DNA from: an uncultured Clostridia bacterium
GTDB taxonomy: Bacteria; Bacillota; Clostridia; Lachnospirales; Bianqueaceae
Reading direction: 5' to 3'
Length of the DNA: 15,164 bases
Assembly (NCBI GenBank): GCA_937892735.1
Contig: CALBGL010000082.1
Span: forward strand, 1-15,164
Position numbers and translations under genes: made by a program. The notes below the pieces were generated by a model, which was not told the DNA's origin, did no database searches, and worked only from the letters and a program-made list of their open reading frames with translations. Shown here one piece after another: positions 1-6,938 of the stretch. Within the stretch, counting starts at the first letter, position 1. Each line of letters begins with the position of its first letter.

Positions 1-1751
1 ACGAGACCGCTGGTACTGCAAAGGACTAACAGCAACATCCATACCATATTCTGACGCTGCAAGGGCATCGGCTTGTCTCCCCAGAACCCCTCGTAATACT
101 CCTGATTCACCAACCATGGGACGATTCCTTCTTGTTGCGCCCTTTCCCGCAGTTCTTCCACCCGCTCTTCCATCTGCATGACTCCCTCCAGCGCGCTGGA
201 AAAACCCTGAGCCTGTTCCTTCGCATAGGATAGATACGAGTCGATCGAGGCGTTGATCGGCCCTTCCGCGTCTGTCAGGTACTCCTCATAATATATGCTT
301 TTTCCCTGAGGAGATACCCTTTCGCTGTATGTCAGCTGATTCGCCAGCAGACAACCTGCCAGCAAAAATAAAAGGGTACCTTCTAAAAAGACATGTTTAT
401 AGAATTCCAGTCCCACGTTTCCCATACGAGTTCTGATTCCATCGAACCCCGCCTGCATCCCATATATCCACTGGTCCCAATACTTGTTTTCCTGAGTCGG
501 ATATTGTCTGCATTGTATGTGATGCAATATCCCCGCCAGTCCCAGAAAAAGAACCAGCATGCTCTCTAAGAAAACCGTACGGAGCGCAATCGGCCATCCC
601 CCGATGTTCAGATTTACATATTGCGTAAACAAATCCGTCGTATGAATGCAAAAGACGAAATTCCAGTATTTCAGAATCTGAAAATGACTCTGTGGGGGAA
701 TCCACGCATAGAGGGCATACTCGATCCCCAGGAAAAGCCCCAGTACCAACAGGGAAAGACTCGTATGACGAATCCCGCCCAGTATCACCCAGCACACACA
801 CCCTATAAAGATGCCCATCCCCATCTTACACACCCCGAAGCGGATCAGCCATTCCCCGATGGAAATGGTCTGCGGATATGTTTCGAACGCTATCAGCGCC
901 TGTATGGGCCTTCCCAGGTCTTCCCAGCCGCCATAAAGCGCTAAAGCGCCTGCCAGCGTGCCCCCATACAGGATACAGGTATACAGGATGCTGATGCAGG
1001 ACAGGATGCCGATACGCGAAAGTCCCAAACGCCATCTTCCCCCTGTCGTACTGCGTATCGCATCCCAGAGTCCTTTCCTGCGCTCTTCCAAAAAAGAGAA
1101 TACGACAATCAGAAGGACCGCCAAATATACATAATCCGTCAGTCGGAAGTTCAGCCAGGCATCCAGCCCCTGATTATGGCCAAACGCAAGTTGCACGCCG
1201 GTAAGCGGCCTAAAATCATCCGCGGTCTTCTTCAGATTGCGCTGGAAATAGGGCGTCGCGTTTTGGAACAGGCTGCTTTCAGACTGGCTCCGGTACTGCG
1301 CCTGTATCTGCTCCAGATATTCGGGATACTCCCTCAGATATTTCAGTTCCGACTCTAATGTTCCCAGCATCTCTCCATACCAGGAAATTTCCAGTCGAAA
1401 CGCCACCGTATCCTCTATCAGACGCAGCAGATCGGGATAGTCCTGCAGCCAGTCTACCACCTCTTCTCGCGTCACTTCTCCCTCCAGGTACCCGCCTGCC
1501 CATAAGGATGCGCTGGCAAGATGATCCTGTTCTTCTCGCAGCCAACTCTCCGCCGTTTCCCATTCCATGCTCTGGCATATTTCCACATGCTTTTTATAGA
1601 TCTGACTGTGCCGGATCATCTCTACCCCGTCGGAAATCCGTATTCCCTCTGCTTCTCCCTCCCAAAACATAAACATACAGAAGACCGGAAGGAAAAGCAA
1701 GATCATACATCGTTTCGGATGTCTCCAGATCCGCTTCCATTCGTTCCACAT
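1..1751 (-). CDS. Large multi-span membrane protein, ABC-2 permease-like (3' end cut by window edge)
   Basis: An uninterrupted frame runs from an ATG at 1751 to the window edge: 583 codons plus two bases, no stop reached. The start follows a GGAG motif seven bases upstream and lies 15 nt after the lipoprotein stop, so the two are co-transcribed. The N-terminus (MWNEWKRIWRHPKR, then a hydrophobic stretch at about 16-30) resembles ABC-2-type permeases. A hydrophilic, probably extracytoplasmic helical region spans about 31-205. Membrane segments follow near 207-221, 245-273, 307-326, 331-350, 389-410 and 455-472. A second hydrophilic region (about 473-567) and another hydrophobic segment start before the edge. 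The order repeats: a short amphipathic start, one membrane helix, then an external domain, which suggests two fused permease-like halves. No ATP-binding domain is visible in this part. Substrate unknown. The reading frame is certain; the permease assignment is inference from topology and start motif. Confidence 0.75.
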   Translation of the reverse strand, partial: MWNEWKRIWRHPKRCMILLFLPVFCMFMFWEGEAEGIRISDGVEMIRHSQIYKKHVEICQSMEWETAESWLREEQDHLASASLWAGGYLEGEVTREEVVDWLQDYPDLLRLIEDTVAFRLEISWYGEMLGTLESELKYLREYPEYLEQIQAQYRSQSESSLFQNATPYFQRNLKKTADDFRPLTGVQLAFGHNQGLDAWLNFRLTDYVYLAVLLIVVFSFLEERRKGLWDAIRSTTGGRWRLGLSRIGILSCISILYTCILYGGTLAGALALYGGWEDLGRPIQALIAFETYPQTISIGEWLIRFGVCKMGMGIFIGCVCWVILGGIRHTSLSLLVLGLFLGIEYALYAWIPPQSHFQILKYWNFVFCIHTTDLFTQYVNLNIGGWPIALRTVFLESMLVLFLGLAGILHHIQCRQYPTQENKYWDQWIYGMQAGFDGIRTRMGNVGLEFYKHVFLEGTLLFLLAGCLLANQLTYSERVSPQGKSIYYEEYLTDAEGPINASIDSYLSYAKEQAQGFSSALEGVMQMEERVEELRERAQQEGIVPWLVNQEYYEGFWGDKPMPLQRQNMVWMLLLVLCSTSGL

Positions 1752-1766
1752 CGTTTTTCTCCGCTC

Positions 1767-2936
1767 TTATGGAATATCGAATCGGCAAAGGACCTGTGCC
1801 TCTTCACTCACATCAAACGGTACCCGCACCAGCGCGCCCACCGTTTCCGCGCCCTCTTGCCACATCAGCTGAAGCAGAACACAATCCGTCGTGATAGATA
1901 TTTCATTGCAGCCAGGCTTTTCTGGTTGTTCCGTTACCAGTATTTCGTCTTCCCGCAGTGTCGCGCCATCATAGGTTCCGATCCAGCAGAAAAAACCCCG
2001 CTCCACCGAATTATACTGTACCAGTTTCTGTCCGCCCATCCTGATGCCTGTTCCCGTTATGCTGTGGATGCTCCGCGCCGTTCCCTCCTGGCTGTCGTAT
2101 CTCATGATGGTATATCTCTCTGTGTCCCTCTCGCTTTCCAGCCAATAGACGCCGCTTTCATCCACCCACAGACTTTCCGCATACCGGTTTATATCCTGTT
2201 CCTCGTACAAGGTTTTCAAGGAGGCGTCTTCTATACTGTATGCAGACAGGGTAGACTGCGCCTCGTAGCTGTATAAGAAATATAGCATATTGCCGTACAA
2301 CTGCATTTCGTATCCTATCGGCCCTGCCTCATGAGTATGTTCGAAAATGGTCTTGGCCGAGTCTTCCTTTCCCAGAATCGCCTGCGTAATCCGCAGGGTC
2401 TCGATCGGAACCCCATTCTCTACGTCGCTGATTAGAACGGCTGTATACACGTATCCTCGATGTACTCTCATCATCGGATTCCCCCCATCCACGAGCCCCG
2501 GAAGCTTTTGCTCTTGTCTGCGATCCGTTCCGTCCAGGTTCATGCTGAATAGATAATAATCGCTGCTGCTCACTGTCGGGTTGCTCGCCCAATAGATTCT
2601 TTCCTCATACAGGCTCAATCCACTCATAGGTGATGAAATCATGTACGCATTGCAGCCGGCGCCATCATGTTTGCACTGGGGATTCCCGCAAAGCTTTCCA
2701 TACTCTCCCGTCTCCTTGTTCACATACCAGATATATTGACCGAAAATGGAGGAAAAGTAGTACGCTTCTTCCGTTTCACAAGTAGCGGATAGCAGACCGA
2801 ACGAATTTTGCATATCGTAGGAGGGCAAATAGGCGTCCGTGTGAAACTGCTGTTCCAGTAAAGGATCGGAGGAGGAACAAGCGCCAATGGAAAAACAGAA
2901 AGACACAAACAGGATCCCCAATAAAATTTTACGCAT
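1767..2936 (-). CDS. Secreted lipoprotein with beta-propeller-like repeats (DUF5050-like) and a Cys/His motif
   Basis: This 389-residue protein starts with a lipoprotein signal peptide: MRKILLGIL, a hydrophobic core, and lipobox IGAC with Cys20 as the lipidated residue, followed by serines. It should be anchored on the outer face of the membrane. The body has about six repeats of a Tyr/Trp-rich strand followed by a basic, Asp/Gly-rich turn (near 59-82, 113-140, 161-190, 215-245, 262-290 and 314-335). This is the pattern of beta-propeller proteins of the DUF5050 type. Between the first two repeats is a compact motif C83-x4-C88-x-H90-x4-C95, with GNPQ between the first cysteines; from memory it recurs in related Clostridia lipoproteins, and its geometry would suit metal binding or disulfides. 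The start has GGGGGTG about eight bases upstream. It precedes the membrane protein by 15 nt, so a binding or accessory role for that protein is likely. Ligand unknown. Confidence 0.8.
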   Translation of the reverse strand: MRKILLGILFVSFCFSIGACSSSDPLLEQQFHTDAYLPSYDMQNSFGLLSATCETEEAYYFSSIFGQYIWYVNKETGEYGKLCGNPQCKHDGAGCNAYMISSPMSGLSLYEERIYWASNPTVSSSDYYLFSMNLDGTDRRQEQKLPGLVDGGNPMMRVHRGYVYTAVLISDVENGVPIETLRITQAILGKEDSAKTIFEHTHEAGPIGYEMQLYGNMLYFLYSYEAQSTLSAYSIEDASLKTLYEEQDINRYAESLWVDESGVYWLESERDTERYTIMRYDSQEGTARSIHSITGTGIRMGGQKLVQYNSVERGFFCWIGTYDGATLREDEILVTEQPEKPGCNEISITTDCVLLQLMWQEGAETVGALVRVPFDVSEEAQVLCRFDIP

Positions 2937-3082
2937 AATCTTGCACCCCCATTATATTCATAAATCCGTTTTACCTCATTTAGATCATGAAAAATTTGAA
3001 ATTTCTTCCCATCTTATGGATTCGAATCAATGTCTGTTAGTCCTCTTCCATAAAGTGGATCCTAACATGCGTTTCTGTGTCT

Positions 3083-3111
3083 ATTATACAATATTGTTTT
3101 ATTTTTTTCAA
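3083..3111 (-). promoter_or_regulatory. Sigma-A-type promoter of the lipoprotein operon
   Basis: On the minus strand, TTGAAA (3111-3106) and a perfect TATAAT (3088-3083) are separated by 17 bases, with a very A/T-rich stretch upstream that could act as an UP element. Transcription would start near 3076 and leave a leader of about 140 nt before the lipoprotein ATG, long for a simple operon. The leader holds a perfect 10-bp palindrome GATTCGAATC at 3019-3028. I recognise no riboswitch in it. Confidence 0.8.
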
Positions 3112-3149
3112 CATTTTTTAACAAAATGTTCATTTTTACATGATGCTCC

Positions 3150-3181
3150 AAAAAATCGCCCTCGGTGACCCGACGGCGATT
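3150..3181 (-). terminator. Intrinsic terminator after the GH31/AKR operon
   Basis: Read on the minus strand, AATCGCC (3181-3175) pairs with GGCGATT (3160-3154), and the stem continues after a one-base mismatch with TCGG/CCGA closed by a four-base loop. It is followed directly by a run of T residues (3155-3150). It begins 11 nt past the stop codon of the aldo/keto reductase, and lies upstream of the next promoter, separating the two operons. Confidence 0.9.
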
Positions 3182-3192
3182 CCTTTTGCAGA

Positions 3193-4365
3193 TTATCCTA
3201 ATTTTTCTTCCGCTTCTTTCAGTAGTTTAGGAATGTTGAGCTTATACTCGCACCATTCCAGACACGCGCCGCATTCCAAGCAATCGGCCCCCTTCATGGG
3301 CAGCGTCTGATACTGCTTTCTGTATTGCTCCACATCCTTGCCCAGGCTGGTGCAGATCTTCATCCGGGAGTATACGGACAGGATCTCCGGGAAGTTCAGG
3401 CCATTGGGACAGGAGAATTTCTCGAGGCAGTGCAGACATTCCCGGCAGGTATCGTTCATAAGGCCGCTCACCTTGTCTGCTTCCGCGGCCCAAGCCGCTC
3501 TCTCCTCCTCACTCGGACGATTCCCCAGCGCGACGGCGATGTCGGCATCTATCTCCTCCGGACTCCTGGCGCCCGCATCCACCGAGGTGATATAGGGGTT
3601 GGACAGACAAAAATTCAGCATCTTGGCATAATCAATCGTGATAAATTCTCTCAGCACCTGGTAAATCGGCAGCATGCTGTTGCCGTTGAACGCCTTCATG
3701 TTGACAATCCCCAGATCCTTCTCATGGATGTATTTCAGGATGTCCAGTTCTCCATCCTCGCCCAGGCTGCGGTTAAACACGTTATAGGGCAGTTCTACCA
3801 CATCGAAGACTCCCGTATCCACGGCCTCCTTGATCTCCTTCGGGAAGGGATAGTGGCTGGAAAAACCGGGGAAACTGATCATCCCCTCCTTCTGAAGTTC
3901 CCGCAGCCGCGGCAAGACACCGGATTTTTGAATCACTTCCCAGCGCTCATCGCTGATACCATGCAGGAAATAGACCAACCGAACCGGCGTCTGCCCGATA
4001 TGCATCTCATCCCCCAGGCCCTCAATCCGCAATGCCTTTCTCGTGGCCGCCAGGTCCTCCGCCAGGGGCGCAAGCTCATACCCATGCCCCTTGGTGACAA
4101 TCACGATGGGCTCTGTCAGATCGGTACGGCTCGCCAACACCTCACCCACCATCTCTTCGCTCTCCACATAGGTGCCGTCCCCGCAGGTTCCCGTATAGCT
4201 TCTCGCGGTATCAATGAAGTTGATACCCTGATCCAGCACATGGTGAAGAAGGTCGATACCCTGCTGCCGGTTGGGCAGCATCCGCAGGTTCATGGCGCCG
4301 AATCCCAGCTCGGTAATCCACAGATTCGTACGTCCAAATCTTCTTTTCTTAATATCTTGTTTCAT
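3193..4365 (-). CDS. Aldo/keto reductase with C-terminal double 4Fe-4S domain (operon partner of GH31)
   Basis: The 390-residue protein has an aldo/keto reductase TIM barrel (about 7-290) fused to a ferredoxin-like tail. The usual AKR catalytic set is visible: Asp52 and Tyr57 in FIDTARSY, Lys92 in VTKGHGY, and His135 in FLHG. The tail has two cysteine clusters: C307, C310, C313, C319-Pro and C362, C365, C368, C372. The N-terminal part carries extra loops (about 58-70 and 112-127) that the plus-strand paralogue at 6939-8018 lacks. Members of this family are NAD(P)-linked reductases or dehydrogenases; the Fe-S clusters suggest electron transfer to or from a ferredoxin-type partner, a cytosolic and oxygen-sensitive reaction. 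The start is well fixed: GAGGAGG lies inside the end of the GH31 gene and the ATG is 3 nt past the GH31 stop, which implies translational coupling. The substrate cannot be read from sequence; a sugar or glycoside aglycone is my inference. Confidence 0.92.
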   Translation of the reverse strand: MKQDIKKRRFGRTNLWITELGFGAMNLRMLPNRQQGIDLLHHVLDQGINFIDTARSYTGTCGDGTYVESEEMVGEVLASRTDLTEPIVIVTKGHGYELAPLAEDLAATRKALRIEGLGDEMHIGQTPVRLVYFLHGISDERWEVIQKSGVLPRLRELQKEGMISFPGFSSHYPFPKEIKEAVDTGVFDVVELPYNVFNRSLGEDGELDILKYIHEKDLGIVNMKAFNGNSMLPIYQVLREFITIDYAKMLNFCLSNPYITSVDAGARSPEEIDADIAVALGNRPSEEERAAWAAEADKVSGLMNDTCRECLHCLEKFSCPNGLNFPEILSVYSRMKICTSLGKDVEQYRKQYQTLPMKGADCLECGACLEWCEYKLNIPKLLKEAEEKLG

Positions 4366-4368
4366 GTT

Positions 4369-6774
4369 TTAATGCCTCCTCTTATATGATATTTTGGTTC
4401 CTTTATACGTGATTTTCTCCTGATCCACACAGAGCGTCATCGGCAGCCATGCTGCGGCGCCAGCTCCCAATGCCTCTCGGATCGTCAGTTCCTTTGTCTC
4501 TTCCTTCCATTCCAGAGGAATCTGCAGATAGGCGCCCCCTTCATAGGCATACCCATCTCCGGCGTCCTGATACAGCAGGAAGGATCCATCCCCGCCCTCA
4601 AAAATCTCCAGATGCACCATTCCCTCATCGTCCGCCATCGGCACGATGCTGCCACAGCGCACGAAGAGAGGCAGTATCTCCAAAGGCGCGTCGGCTGTGA
4701 TCCATTGTCCGCCGGTATACCGTACTCCACTCCAGAAATCCAGCCAATCCGTCCCCTGGGGCAGGTAGACCTTCCGCTGCCAATGTCCCTCCGGCTTCCG
4801 GCCCTTCGGCGCGTGTCCCGACGGCTCTGTCACGGGACAGACCAGGAAGGCGGGACCAAACATGTATTCGTCCATGATCTCTTTGACCGTCTGGTCCTGC
4901 GGAAACACGCTGATCAGGCTTTCGATCATGTTTTCATCCCGCAGGCTGACGCCGGCGGCGATGGAATAGATATAGGGCAGCAGCCGATATCGCAGCCGGA
5001 TGAAGCGGGCGATCGCGTCATAATAGGGCGTACCTTCCTCTCCGAACTGCCAGATCTCCCGCGCAAAATCCGTCCCGTGAGACCGCATGATCGGCAGGAA
5101 TGTCCCCCACTCCAGCCACCTGACATAGAGTTCCCGATAGGCCGGATCCTCCGTCCCCTCGTCGAAGTCTCCTTTCCAGAACCAGATGGGTTTCGGATTC
5201 GTATGTCCTCCGCAGCCTCTATGCCGCCATCCCTCGTCCCCCACCACAAAGAAAGCGCCGATATCCGTCGTCCAATAGGGATATCCGCTCATGGACATGT
5301 GAAGTCCTTCCACAATCTGACGCCGCAGCGTCTCCCAGGACGCCGCGATATCCCCGGACCACAGGATCGCGCCATATTGCTGCTGCGACGCGTATCCGGA
5401 ACGAGTCAGGTTGACGACGCGCTTCTCTCCCGTGATCTTGCGCTGGTTCTCGTAGATTCCCCTTGCATGCGCCAGCGCGAAGAGACTCGCTCGCTCCGCG
5501 CCCAGATACCGTTTCTGCTCGCCTCCCACGCGGCTGTACCGTTCCCAGGGTTCCCGCAGCGTAGGGCCATTCCAATCCTGTCCTGTGAAAGGTTCCGTAG
5601 AATCACACCACCAGCCGTCAAAGCCCTGATCCCACAGTCCTTCCTTCGCCTGCTTCCAATACAGCGCGCGTGCCTCCTCGGAAAAAGCGTCATAGGTGGA
5701 TCTGTCGGGCAGGATATGCCCGACCTCCTGCATCTGCCGATAATCCTCACAGTCCTTCGCCATATTGGGCCATACGGAAATCAGCGTATGCACATCCATC
5801 GCATGCAGCTTCTCATGAATCTCCTTCATATGCCCGAACCGCGCGGGATCCAGATGCTTATTGCCCCATTTCCCTTTCTCCCAGCTGTTCCAGTCCTGAA
5901 TCACACAGGAGATCGGCAGATCTCGGCGTCGGTATTCCTCGGCCACTTCCAGCAGTTCTTCTCCGGTCTTGTAGGCTTCTTTCGACTGCATGTAGCCAAA
6001 GGCCCACCGGGGCAGCATGGACGCGCGCCCCGTCAGACGCCGGTAAGCCTGTACCACGCCATGAAGGTCTCCTGGGGCGATCATGTAATAATCCAGCTGC
6101 GGCACCGCATCCAGATACCAGTAGGAACCCCTCTCCTGATCCTGAAACGTCATGAGGCATCCAGCATCCACCAGAATACCGTAGCCCAGGCTGGACACAA
6201 GCATCGGCATGGGAATCCGCATGTTATGCTGATAGAGATACTGCGTCTTCCCTCGATAGGTATCGAATCCTTCCTCCCCCTGCCCCAGGCCGTAGAGCGC
6301 TTCCCCGTCCTGCCATTCCAGATAGATCTTGGCACGATAGGCCTCATGGTCCGGCACTTCCCGCAGGTTCTTCACAAAATTGCGCTCGCCATCCACTGTT
6401 CGAATTCGTTCGATCACGGGTTCCGCCCCCTCCAGCTCACAGCGCATCACATCGCATCGTGTCAGCTCATGTCCCCGTTCCTGTAACAGCAGACGGCCTC
6501 GCGCCAGGTCCTCCCAGCGGATCGCGCCGGTATGCCTGTCCCATACCGCGGATAGCCGCGATGTCTCGATACGAACGTATTCCGCATATTCTCGTACCGC
6601 AAGCGATACCTCTCCGGCATCCTGCTTCACCAGCAGCGTCTCTTCCGAAGGATCCCCCTGCGTATACGTACAGCGAATCACGTTGTCCTCGACGCCATAC
6701 CAGCGCCAAGTTCCCTTTTCTGTACCGATCTGTATACAATATGGCGCAATCCTTTGTATTTCGATCTGCTTCAA
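4369..6774 (-). CDS. GH31 family alpha-glycosidase, alpha-xylosidase-like
   Basis: Glycoside hydrolase family 31 retaining enzyme of about 801 residues (numbering here from the TTG at 6774). An N-terminal beta-sandwich (about 1-250) precedes the catalytic barrel. The nucleophile is Asp391 in GWWCDSTEP, and the acid/base is probably Asp475 in WSGDIAASWETL. RSHGTD near 564-569 is a conserved family block. The C-terminus shows the DUF5110 pattern DGSFLLYQDAGDGYAYEGG (about 729-747). The WWxDxTEP nucleophile block and the segment QSKEAYKTG...IQDWNSW...WGNKHLDPARF resemble alpha-xylosidase-type GH31 members more than maltase types, so xylose- or glucose-capped oligosaccharides are plausible substrates. 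No signal peptide, so it acts in the cytoplasm on imported material. A longer frame reaches an ATG at 6801, but that codon lies inside the promoter -10 box and has no ribosome binding site. The TTG at 6774 has AGGAGG eight bases upstream, so I chose it. It is followed at 3 nt by the aldo/keto reductase. Confidence 0.9.
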   Translation of the reverse strand: MKQIEIQRIAPYCIQIGTEKGTWRWYGVEDNVIRCTYTQGDPSEETLLVKQDAGEVSLAVREYAEYVRIETSRLSAVWDRHTGAIRWEDLARGRLLLQERGHELTRCDVMRCELEGAEPVIERIRTVDGERNFVKNLREVPDHEAYRAKIYLEWQDGEALYGLGQGEEGFDTYRGKTQYLYQHNMRIPMPMLVSSLGYGILVDAGCLMTFQDQERGSYWYLDAVPQLDYYMIAPGDLHGVVQAYRRLTGRASMLPRWAFGYMQSKEAYKTGEELLEVAEEYRRRDLPISCVIQDWNSWEKGKWGNKHLDPARFGHMKEIHEKLHAMDVHTLISVWPNMAKDCEDYRQMQEVGHILPDRSTYDAFSEEARALYWKQAKEGLWDQGFDGWWCDSTEPFTGQDWNGPTLREPWERYSRVGGEQKRYLGAERASLFALAHARGIYENQRKITGEKRVVNLTRSGYASQQQYGAILWSGDIAASWETLRRQIVEGLHMSMSGYPYWTTDIGAFFVVGDEGWRHRGCGGHTNPKPIWFWKGDFDEGTEDPAYRELYVRWLEWGTFLPIMRSHGTDFAREIWQFGEEGTPYYDAIARFIRLRYRLLPYIYSIAAGVSLRDENMIESLISVFPQDQTVKEIMDEYMFGPAFLVCPVTEPSGHAPKGRKPEGHWQRKVYLPQGTDWLDFWSGVRYTGGQWITADAPLEILPLFVRCGSIVPMADDEGMVHLEIFEGGDGSFLLYQDAGDGYAYEGGAYLQIPLEWKEETKELTIREALGAGAAAWLPMTLCVDQEKITYKGTKISYKRRH

Positions 6775-6780
6775 GCCTCT

Positions 6781-6789
6781 CCCCTCCTT
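6781..6789 (-). promoter_or_regulatory. Ribosome binding site that decides the GH31 TTG start
   Basis: AAGGAGGGG on the minus strand is a near-perfect Shine-Dalgarno sequence placed eight bases before the TTG at 6774. No comparable motif precedes the ATG at 6801. If transcription starts about seven bases after the -10 box, this site would be at the very 5' end of a leader of only about 16 nt. Confidence 0.75.
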
Positions 6790-6796
6790 TTGTTTC

Positions 6797-6826
6797 ATCA
6801 TACCCGAGAAGGCCTGCTCTTGTCAA
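6797..6826 (-). promoter_or_regulatory. Sigma-A-type promoter of the GH31/AKR operon
   Basis: A perfect -35 TTGACA (6826-6821) is followed after 18 bases by TATGAT (6802-6797) on the minus strand. The predicted start of transcription is near 6790, just ahead of the ribosome binding site. The -10 box contains the ATG at 6801, which therefore cannot be a start codon for transcripts from this promoter. Confidence 0.8.
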
Positions 6827-6872
6827 GACATCCCCCGGATTTGTTGCATTTTTATACGGATTCGAATGGAAT

Positions 6873-6884
6873 AATCCATGGATT
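6873..6884. promoter_or_regulatory. Perfect 12-bp palindrome in the divergent promoter region, possible operator
   Basis: AATCCATGGATT reads identically on both strands. An 8-bp palindrome ATTCGAAT lies at 6860-6867, with its centre 15 bp away. The 12-mer abuts or overlaps the weak -35 region of the plus-strand promoter and lies about 47 bp upstream of the -35 of the minus-strand promoter. This is a plausible place for a regulator shared by both directions. No regulator gene is next to it, so the role is inferred from position and symmetry only. Confidence 0.4.
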
Positions 6885-6910
6885 TTACTGCGCTTTTCTA
6901 GTAGTATAAT
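6884..6910 (+). promoter_or_regulatory. Promoter of the plus-strand aldo/keto reductase (strong -10, weak -35)
   Basis: A perfect TATAAT at 6905-6910 precedes the gene by 28 bases. The best -35 candidate, TTTACT at 6884-6889, matches poorly and its spacing is short at 15 bases. A promoter with a good -10 and poor -35 next to a palindrome suggests control by an activator, though basal activity cannot be excluded. Confidence 0.5.
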
Positions 6911-6938
6911 ATCATATTCAAGAAGGAGGATTACATCT

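Noticed and set aside
1521..2276. A 251-codon plus-strand frame across the lipoprotein/membrane protein junction
   Set aside because: It runs antisense across the end of one well-supported gene and the start of another, without a start signal or domain.
3027..3068. A 13-residue frame in the lipoprotein leader (MLGSTLWKRTNRH)
   Set aside because: No ribosome binding site and no family or positional support; kept only as a chance frame.
3325..4389. A 354-codon open frame on the plus strand, antisense to the aldo/keto reductase
   Set aside because: Shadow of a gene with intact catalytic and Fe-S motifs; no recognisable domain in the antisense product.
4612..6486. A 624-codon open frame on the plus strand, antisense to the GH31 gene
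   Set aside because: It lies wholly opposite a gene with clear family motifs, its translation is rich in His, Arg, Pro and Leu as expected for antisense reading of G+C-rich codons, and no domain or ribosome binding site supports it.
6459..6938. A 160-codon upstream extension of the plus-strand aldo/keto reductase frame
   Set aside because: It overlaps the GH31 gene and both promoters, has no family similarity, and the ATG at 6939 has an ideal ribosome binding site at the AKR N-terminal strand.
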